A stretch of 11,588 nt of DNA from an uncultured Lysobacteraceae bacterium (GTDB lineage Bacteria; Pseudomonadota; Gammaproteobacteria; Xanthomonadales; Xanthomonadaceae): assembly GCA_937897645.1 (NCBI GenBank), contig CALCNV010000079.1:1-11588 (forward strand), read 5' to 3'. The position numbers and the translations under genes are program-made. This document shows, piece after piece, positions 6,425 to 11,588 of this stretch (position 1 is its first letter; each line of letters opens with the position of its first letter). The notes below the pieces were generated by a model, which searched no databases, was not told the origin of the DNA, and saw nothing but the letters and a program-made list of their open reading frames with translations.

Positions 6425-7773
6425 TGGTGCTTGCTGCTTGCTACAGGCGCGTCGCCGCTGCCCTGGCGCTGATCCTAGTCCCGCTGTCCGCAGGCTGCAT
6501 CGAGTTCAGCACGGCGCAACGGCTTGGAATGGAACAGAACGCGAACTACAACATCGAGGCAAAGTCCGCAGCAGTGGGTGATGCGAACGGAGATGGCCGA
6601 ACCGACGTGGCGTTCTTCGTCGACGGGTTCGGTAGCCAAGATCCCAGCATGAACTTCATGGCTTATGTGTATGAACAGCAAGCCGACGGCACTATGTGGC
6701 TGCAGAGTCGATTCACCCTGGCGCCGGGTGGAACGCCGCGTTACGAAGTCAATACTTCCGAGTTCGCGGACCTGGATGGCGACGGGCTTGCCGAAATCGT
6801 GCTGGACGGGCAGTCCAGCCTGGGCATTCTCAAGCGTTCTGCTGCTGGGGCTTATTCTGAGGTCGCGAGTATCGAGCGGCCATTCCGGGCAGCCCAGTTG
6901 ATGGTGGTCGACCTTAACGAGGACGGCATCGTCGATATCCTTGTCCAAGGGGCGCACGGCTATTCCATCCACCTTGGCTTGGGCAACCTTGCGTTCGCGC
7001 GGCCGACCTATGTGCTGGCGCACGGCGCAGCCACCGGAACAGTCGCGGACCTGGATGGCGACAACGTGCCCGATTTGATCGGTTCCAGTCGCGATTTCAG
7101 CATCAACACCGGCATTGGCTTGCCGCCTGGGGTCGTGGCCGGCACCCAACGCGAACTGTTCCGGGAGCCGTTGCTGCTTCAGCCCATCGTCCCCGACAAT
7201 CCGTGGCGGCCCGCTGCGGGCTCGATCACGGTTGGTCATTTCCCGGGGGATGCGAAACCGCAAGCCGCCATGCTTTACATGGATGTCGTGGAATCAAACT
7301 TCATCCAGTATTTTTACCAGACGGTCGCGATCCTTGGCTGGTCGGAAGACGGCAGGCTGCCGGCAAGAGCGGTCTATCGCCTGGATGACCCGATCAGCAC
7401 TGACGATCCCCCGATACGGGCCTATGACATCGACGCTGATGGAGACGATGACCTGGTGATATTCCGGGCGGGGCGTCCACGCATCCTGCTGCAGGAGAAC
7501 GGAACCTTCCTGCCCATGTACATGCCGCCCAACTCGCCGTCTACCGCCAATGCGAATGCGGCCCTGTCCGCGCACATCGTCGATTTCAATGGCGATGGGT
7601 GCGTGGATATCGGCTACCCGGATCGAAGTTATTCGATCCACTATCGCCTGGACTGCCCAACTGCTAATGCACAGCAGGCGAAGAGTCTGCGCGCCTTGCG
7701 GACACCGGTTGCTCGTCCGGCTGCACGTCCGGTCCCGCCAAAGAAGACCAAGAACCGTCAGCACGCACGCTGA
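6424..7773 (+). CDS. FG-GAP/VCBS repeat lipoprotein, second of a coupled pair
   Basis: This is a predicted lipoprotein (449 residues) of unknown function. The N-terminus has RR, a hydrophobic run and the lipobox LSAGC with the lipidated cysteine at residue 25. Residue +2 is Ile, so outer-membrane sorting is expected under the E. coli rule. FG-GAP calcium motifs start at D53, D116, D163, D209, D335 and D387. A degenerate blade near 271-284 (GHFPGDAKPQAAML) gives seven in all. The mature chain has only two other cysteines, C393 and C411, in the last blade; the upstream protein has the same pair (C387, C405) with identical spacing. Residues 418-449 form a basic, proline-rich tail instead of the Ig-like domain. 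ATG 6424 overlaps the upstream TGA, with AAGGTG (6410-6415) as ribosome site; GTG 6421 is the alternative start. Duplication of the neighbouring gene is likely. Confidence 0.85.
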   Translation: MVLAACYRRVAAALALILVPLSAGCIEFSTAQRLGMEQNANYNIEAKSAAVGDANGDGRTDVAFFVDGFGSQDPSMNFMAYVYEQQADGTMWLQSRFTLAPGGTPRYEVNTSEFADLDGDGLAEIVLDGQSSLGILKRSAAGAYSEVASIERPFRAAQLMVVDLNEDGIVDILVQGAHGYSIHLGLGNLAFARPTYVLAHGAATGTVADLDGDNVPDLIGSSRDFSINTGIGLPPGVVAGTQRELFREPLLLQPIVPDNPWRPAAGSITVGHFPGDAKPQAAMLYMDVVESNFIQYFYQTVAILGWSEDGRLPARAVYRLDDPISTDDPPIRAYDIDADGDDDLVIFRAGRPRILLQENGTFLPMYMPPNSPSTANANAALSAHIVDFNGDGCVDIGYPDRSYSIHYRLDCPTANAQQAKSLRALRTPVARPAARPVPPKKTKNRQHAR

Positions 7774-7779
7774 TTTTTT
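7758..7779 (+). terminator. Compact intrinsic terminator overlapping the stop codon
   Basis: TCAGC (7758-7762) pairs with GCTGA (7769-7773) around the loop ACGCAC, followed at once by six T (7774-7779). The right arm contains the TGA stop codon of the FG-GAP lipoprotein gene. The stem is only 5 bp (7757 with 7774 could add a G-U pair), so strength is doubtful. Confidence 0.45.
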
Positions 7780-7907
7780 GCTTTCATCGGGTTGCAGCAC
7801 CTTTTCCCGTCAGGCGGAAAAAAATGCGCACCCTGCCTTCGGTCACATCCTCCGCGCACAGCCGTCATGCCACCATACGGGTTGGAAGACCGCTCACCGG
7901 AGAGACC

Positions 7908-9368
7908 ATGCGTCGCCTATTGATCACCACCGCCCTGCTGGCCATCGCCTGCGCACCTGATGCGCAGGCACGCAAGCTGGGCTCCCTGGACTTCAAGCCA
8001 TGTTCGCTGAGCGCGCCGTTCTCCGGCGACTCCTTGCCGGCGCAGTGCACGACGCTGGCGGTCCCGGAAAATCCGGCCGCACCGGCAGGACGCAAGATCA
8101 ACCTCAAGATCGCGTGGATCCCCGCGGAGCGCGAGGATGCGGCGGAACCCGATCCGGTGATGATGCTTGCCGGCGGGCCGGGGCAATCGGCGCTGGAATC
8201 CTATCCGTCAGCGGCGCGTGCCTTCGCCGACCTGCGCAAGAAGCGCCACATCGTGCTGGTCGACCAGCGCGGCACCGGCGGTTCCAATCCGCTGACCTGC
8301 AAGGAAAACCTGGACGAATCGCAATTGCCTTCGCCCGACGTCGCACGCGATTACACCCAGCGCTGCGTGGACAGCCTGCTGAAGCGCGCCGATCCGCGTT
8401 TCTACACGACCACCGATGCGATCCAGGACCTGGAGCTGGTGCGCAAGGCAATCGGCGCGCCGCAGCTCAACCTGGTCGGCATTTCCTACGGCACCCGCGT
8501 GGCCCAGCAATATGCCGCCCGTTATCCGGCGACCACGCGCACCCTCGTGCTGGACAGCGTGGCGCCCAATTCGCTGGTGCTGGGCAACGAGTTCGCGCGC
8601 AACCTGGAAGACGCGCTGGACCTGCAATTCGCGCGCTGCGCCAAGACCCCGGCCTGCGTGCAGCGCCTGGGCAACCCGCGCGCGAAGCTGCAGGCCTTGA
8701 TGGCGAAACTGGAAACCGACCCGCCGCGGGTCACCTACCGCGACGGCATCACCGGTGAGAGCAAGCAGGACACGTTGACGCCCGCCCTGGTTACCGGTCT
8801 TGTGCGCATGTATGCCTATATGCCGATGGCTTCGACGTTGCTGCCACTGCAGTTGAACGAGGCCGCCAACGGACGCTTCGACGCCTTGATGGCGTTGTCG
8901 CAGATGTTGAATGCGCAGATGTCCGAAAGCATCAACATGGGCATGCAGCTGTCGGTGATCTGCAGCGAGGACGGCAAGGAGCTGAAGGCCAACCCGGCCG
9001 ATGAAAACACCCTGCTGGGCAATGATTTCGCCACCTACCTGTCCGCGCAGTGCGCGGTCTGGCCCAAGGGCACGCGTCCCGCGAATTTCCGCGCGCCGTT
9101 GAAGACCACCGTGCCTGCGCTGCTGCTGTCGGGTGAGTTCGACCCGGTCACGCCACCGCGTTACGGCGACGAGGTAGTGAAGACCCTGAAGAACGGTCGC
9201 CACCTGGTGCTGCGCGGCCAGGGCCACAACGTGATCGGCATCGGCTGCATGCCGCGGCTGATGGCGAAGTTCGTCGAAGGCGCGGACGCGAACGTGCTGG
9301 ACGCGACCTGCCTGGATCGCTTGCCGTACACGCCACCGTTCACGGGTTTCCACGGGTGGGAGCCGTGA
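7908..9368 (+). CDS. Exported alpha/beta hydrolase, S33 / TAP-like peptidase family
   Basis: This is a predicted exported serine hydrolase (486 residues) resembling tripeptidyl/prolyl aminopeptidases with the TAP-like C-terminal domain. The fold markers are AGGPGQ (88-93, oxyanion loop), VDQRGTGGS (118-126), the nucleophile elbow GISYG with S193, D412 in SGEFDPVTPP, and H440 in GQGHNV. The signal sequence MRRLLITTALLAIACAPDAQA could be cut after residue 21; LAIAC (C15) also fits a lipobox, so a lipoprotein is possible. Other cysteines are 32, 47, 131, 153, 244, 250, 352, 382, 447 and 468, suggesting disulfides. ATG 7908 is chosen over the in-frame ATG 7824 because GGAG (7899-7902) lies 5 bases before it and a proper signal peptide begins there. 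It lies just upstream of natA, separated by a hairpin repeat. The substrate is not known. Confidence 0.88.
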   Translation: MRRLLITTALLAIACAPDAQARKLGSLDFKPCSLSAPFSGDSLPAQCTTLAVPENPAAPAGRKINLKIAWIPAEREDAAEPDPVMMLAGGPGQSALESYPSAARAFADLRKKRHIVLVDQRGTGGSNPLTCKENLDESQLPSPDVARDYTQRCVDSLLKRADPRFYTTTDAIQDLELVRKAIGAPQLNLVGISYGTRVAQQYAARYPATTRTLVLDSVAPNSLVLGNEFARNLEDALDLQFARCAKTPACVQRLGNPRAKLQALMAKLETDPPRVTYRDGITGESKQDTLTPALVTGLVRMYAYMPMASTLLPLQLNEAANGRFDALMALSQMLNAQMSESINMGMQLSVICSEDGKELKANPADENTLLGNDFATYLSAQCAVWPKGTRPANFRAPLKTTVPALLLSGEFDPVTPPRYGDEVVKTLKNGRHLVLRGQGHNVIGIGCMPRLMAKFVEGADANVLDATCLDRLPYTPPFTGFHGWEP

Positions 9369-9372
9369 GGGC

Positions 9373-9459
9373 GGTTGTTGGTTGCCGGTTGTTGGTTCTT
9401 GGTATGAGCCCGCAACCCACCACGCTGTTCCAAGCACCAACAACCAAGAACCAACAACC
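9373..9459. repeat. Symmetrical GGTTGTTGGTT hairpin repeat
   Basis: The 11-mer GGTTGTTGGTT occurs at 9373-9383 and 9387-9397 (period 14). Its reverse complement occurs at 9449-9459 and, with 10 of 11 bases, at 9436-9445, again with period 14. The arms can pair as a perfect 17-bp stem (9387-9403 with 9443-9459) or in a shifted register as 26 of 31 bp (9373-9403 with 9429-9459). It starts 4 bp after the hydrolase stop and ends 18 bp before natA, so it could end the first transcript or affect natA expression. That role is inference. Confidence 0.8.
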
Positions 9460-9477
9460 CGAAATCGGCGGTGCCCC

Positions 9478-10224
9478 ATGATCGAAGTCCAGGACCTGCA
9501 CAAAGCCTTCAAGACCAAGAAAGCGACGGTCAATGCCGTGGCCGGCGTCAGCTTCTCCGCACGCGACGGCGAGATCACCGGCCTGCTGGGACCCAACGGC
9601 GCCGGCAAGACCACCACCTTGCGCATGCTCTATACCTTGATGAAGCCGGACAGCGGCCGCGTGCTCGTGGACGGGCTGGACGTGGCATCGGAACCGGAAG
9701 CCGTGCGTCGCGTCCTCGGCGTGCTGCCGGACGCGCGCGGCGTATACAAACGCCTGACCGCGCGCGAGAACATCGCCTACTTCGGCGAGCTGCACGGGTT
9801 GGATGCGGCCACGATTGCAACCCGCACCGAGCGTCTCGTTCAAGCGCTGAACATGCAGGATTTCATCGACCGGCGCACGGAAGGTTTTTCGCAGGGCCAG
9901 CGCACCAAGACCGCCATCGCGCGCGCGCTGGTGCACGACCCGCGCAACGTGATCCTGGACGAGCCCACCAACGGCCTGGACGTGATGACCACGCGCGGCC
10001 TGCGCGAATTCCTCAAGCAGCTGCGCGGCGAAGGACGCTGCGTGGTGTTCTCCAGCCACATCATGCAGGAGGTCGCGGCGCTGTGTGACCGCATCGTGAT
10101 CGTCGCACGCGGCGAAGTGGTGGCATCGGGCACCGCGGACGAACTGCGTGCCCTGACCGGCGAGGACAACCTGGAGGATGCCTTCGTGAAAGCCATCGGA
10201 TCGGAAGAAGGATTGCACGCATGA
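9478..10224 (+). CDS. natA: ABC transporter ATP-binding protein, NatA type
   Basis: This cytoplasmic ATPase (248 residues) forms an exporter with the following permease; Bacillus NatAB extrudes sodium, but relatives have other substrates. Motifs are Walker A GPNGAGKTT (38-46), signature FSQGQ (137-141), Walker B NVILDEP (157-163), D-loop GLD (166-168), and switch H194 in FSSHIMQEV. The usual Q-loop position reads GVLPDARGVYKRLTARENI, with D85 instead of glutamine, a variation found in NatA-like proteins. ATG 9478 is the natural start: the frame stays open upstream only through the repeat, where the translation is low-complexity repeat sequence, and family members begin MIEVxxLxK. The ribosome site is weak (GGCGGTG). 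The stop overlaps natB by 4 bases. Confidence 0.9.
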   Translation: MIEVQDLHKAFKTKKATVNAVAGVSFSARDGEITGLLGPNGAGKTTTLRMLYTLMKPDSGRVLVDGLDVASEPEAVRRVLGVLPDARGVYKRLTARENIAYFGELHGLDAATIATRTERLVQALNMQDFIDRRTEGFSQGQRTKTAIARALVHDPRNVILDEPTNGLDVMTTRGLREFLKQLRGEGRCVVFSSHIMQEVAALCDRIVIVARGEVVASGTADELRALTGEDNLEDAFVKAIGSEEGLHA

Positions 10225-11417
10225 GCCATTCATTCGCTACCAACCTGCGCGCCATGGTCACGGTGATGCGCAAGGAATTGCTGGACATGTTCCGCGACCG
10301 GCGCACGCTGCTGCTTGCATTGGGCTTGAGTCCGATCCTGGTGCCGCTGTTGCTGATCGGCATGGGCACGCTGGGTGAAAGCCGTGCGCGCGACCAGATC
10401 GAGAAGCCATTGGAGCTGCCGGTGGCCGGACGCGAACATGCGCCCAACCTGATGGCCTGGCTGGAAGGCCAGAACGTCATCCTCAAGGCCGTGCCGAAGG
10501 ACATCAACGCGGCCATCGCCAACCAGGAGGAGGACGTGGTCCTGCGCATCGGCGCGGACTATCCGGAGCGCTGGCGCGCCAGCCAGCCGGCGCCGGTGGA
10601 AGTGCTGTTCGACAGCACCCGCCAGGACTCGCAGATCCCGGTGGGCCGCCTGCAGGCACTGCTGGCCACGTACAGCGGGCAGATGGGCTCGCTGCGCCTG
10701 TTGGCCCGCGGCGTGAACCCGTCCACGGCGAGCACGCTGCAGGTCAACAGGATGGACCTGGCCACGCCGGAAGCGCAGCGCGGTCGCATGCTCGCGGTCC
10801 TGTTGCCCTACTTCCTGATCCTCAGCGCCTTCCTCGGCGGCGCCTACCTGATCATGGATGCGACGGCCGGCGAGCGTGAGCGCCAGTCGCTGGAACCGCT
10901 GTTGGCGACGCCGGCATCACGCGGTGCGATTGTCAGCGGCAAGATCGCCGCGGCCTGCGCATTGGCCGTGACCAGCCTGCTGCTGACCTTGCTTGCGTTC
11001 AAGCTGGGCGCGCAGCTGTCGCCGACGGTGGGCCGGCAGATGGACGTGAGTTTCCTGTCCATCGGCAAGCTGCTGGTGATCTTGTTGCCCATGGTGTTCA
11101 TCGGCACCACGCTGCTGACCTACCTGTCGGCGACGGCGAAGAGCATGAAGGAGGCACAGAGCCACATGACCTGGCTGATGCTGTTGCCGATGATCCCGAC
11201 CATCGTGTTGATGGTGAACCCGGTGAAGACGCAGCTGTGGCAATTCGCGGTGCCGTTCCTGGCGCAGAACCAGTTGATCCTGAAAGTGGTGCGCGGCGAA
11301 GTGATCAGCGCGCAGCAGTGGGCGGTGTACCTGGCCGCCGGTTTCGGACTGGCCGCCGTGCTGTGGTTGGCGGCAACGCACCGCTACCAGCAGGAGCAGT
11401 TGGCGATCTCTGGCTGA
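10221..11417 (+). CDS. natB: ABC transporter permease, NatB type
   Basis: This is the inner-membrane permease (398 residues) partnering the upstream ATPase. It starts with MRKELLDMFRDRRTL (16-30), typical of ABC-2/NatB proteins. TM1 spans about 29-50. A large extracytoplasmic domain of about 140 residues follows (50-190), then TM helices near 190-213, 237-262, 282-304, 316-334 and 367-386. The cytoplasmic-loop signature GERERQSLEPLLATPASR (217-234) is characteristic of the NatB branch. ATG 10221 overlaps the natA stop (ATGA), and AAGGA (10208-10212) stands 8 bases before it, so translation is coupled. Substrate (sodium or a small molecule) is not determined by sequence. Confidence 0.9.
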   Translation: MSHSFATNLRAMVTVMRKELLDMFRDRRTLLLALGLSPILVPLLLIGMGTLGESRARDQIEKPLELPVAGREHAPNLMAWLEGQNVILKAVPKDINAAIANQEEDVVLRIGADYPERWRASQPAPVEVLFDSTRQDSQIPVGRLQALLATYSGQMGSLRLLARGVNPSTASTLQVNRMDLATPEAQRGRMLAVLLPYFLILSAFLGGAYLIMDATAGERERQSLEPLLATPASRGAIVSGKIAAACALAVTSLLLTLLAFKLGAQLSPTVGRQMDVSFLSIGKLLVILLPMVFIGTTLLTYLSATAKSMKEAQSHMTWLMLLPMIPTIVLMVNPVKTQLWQFAVPFLAQNQLILKVVRGEVISAQQWAVYLAAGFGLAAVLWLAATHRYQQEQLAISG

Positions 11418-11437
11418 GCCGTTTCGACTTTGTGTTC

Positions 11438-11503
11438 GTAGCGGCGAGCTTGCTCGGCAGCTGTTCATCTTCGCGAAGAGCAGCCGAGCAAGCTCGGCGC
11501 TAC
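11438..11503. repeat. Paired REP element (CTTG loop type) after natB
   Basis: Arms 11438-11466 and 11475-11503 are reverse complements at 26 of 29 positions around an 8-base loop. The units are GTAG-CG-GCGAG-CTTG-CTCGG on plus (11438-11457, outermost stem pair mismatched) and GTAG-CG-CCGAG-CTTG-CTCGG on minus (11484-11503, fully paired). It starts 21 bp after the natB stop and may protect or end that transcript. Confidence 0.8.
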
Positions 11504-11565
11504 ACCGCTTCGCTCTCAAACGAACAAGCGATCTGCTGGCCCCTCCTGCAATATCTGGATTGCGT

Positions 11566-11588
11566 CCCTCTCCCCTTGTGGGAGAGGG
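11566..11588. repeat. CCCTCTCCC hairpin repeat, cut by window end
   Basis: CCCTCTCCC (11566-11574) pairs perfectly with GGGAGAGGG (11580-11588) around the loop CTTGT. The element probably continues beyond the window. Its C-rich/G-rich hairpin style resembles the repeat in the yadG-yadH gap, so it may belong to the same loose family. Confidence 0.55.

Noticed and set aside
4796..7773. FG-GAP genes as a recently acquired island
   Set aside because: Base use is only mildly different, with no mobility gene, tRNA or flanking direct repeat seen; such proteins appear common in this group.
7802..7821. Possible terminator TTTTCC...GGAAAA
   Set aside because: Only six pairs, mostly A-T, with an 8-base loop and no T-run on the plus strand; no minus-strand gene ends here.
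9400..9408. Extended -10-like TGGTATGAG upstream of natA
   Set aside because: No -35 at suitable spacing, and the bases sit at the edge of the hairpin repeat, so the match is not convincing.
8208..9626. Long minus-strand open frame (472 codons) across the hydrolase and repeat
   Set aside because: It crosses the GGTTGTTGGTT repeat and opposes two well-supported genes; the composition is shadow-like.

Overview
The window is GC-rich chromosomal DNA that looks like a gammaproteobacterium of the Xanthomonadaceae/Rhodanobacteraceae group (Lysobacterales: Lysobacter, Luteimonas, Xanthomonas and relatives). This placement is inferred from three things: close YadG/YadH relatives, Xanthomonad-style secreted FG-GAP proteins, and gaps filled with short REP repeats that begin GTAG or GTGG. 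No sequence search was possible. No rRNA, tRNA, CRISPR array, insertion sequence or phage gene was seen. The longest stretch without a gene is about 250 bases.

Layout. (1) 1-516, plus: the C-terminal end of an RND efflux permease, cut by the window edge. (2) 517-768: a convergent gap holding two paired REP repeats and one degenerate single unit. (3) 769-3809, minus: three genes. In transcription order these are yadG (ABC ATPase), yadH (ABC-2 permease) and a ketopantoate reductase (panE). A repeat-filled 207-bp gap separates yadG from yadH, and a REP pair separates yadH from panE. (4) 3810-3911: a divergent promoter region. (5) 3912-4664, plus: ferredoxin-NADP reductase (fpr). (6) 4796-7773, plus: two translationally coupled genes for exported FG-GAP/VCBS beta-propeller proteins. 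The first has an ordinary signal peptide and a C-terminal Ig-like/DUF11-like domain. The second is a predicted lipoprotein with a basic C-terminal tail. A small terminator-like hairpin overlaps the second stop codon. (7) 7908-9368, plus: an exported S33/TAP-like alpha/beta hydrolase. (8) 9373-9459: a symmetrical GGTTGTTGGTT repeat that can fold in two registers. (9) 9478-11417, plus: a NatA/NatB-type ABC exporter pair with a 4-base overlap. (10) 11418-11588: a fourth REP pair and one arm of another hairpin repeat.

How it works together. Most genes serve the cell envelope: three exporters (RND, YadGH, NatAB), two surface-type propeller proteins and one exported peptidase-like enzyme. Two genes are metabolic: panE (pantothenate/CoA) and fpr (electron transfer to or from ferredoxin/flavodoxin). 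I do not see a clear new defence or mobile system. The two parts most worth attention are the FG-GAP protein pair (function unknown, shared seven-blade pattern and closing cysteine pair) and the nine REP units. The REP units keep one fixed geometry (GTRG, 2 nt, 5-bp stem, 4-nt loop) while their stem sequences change in a compensatory way.
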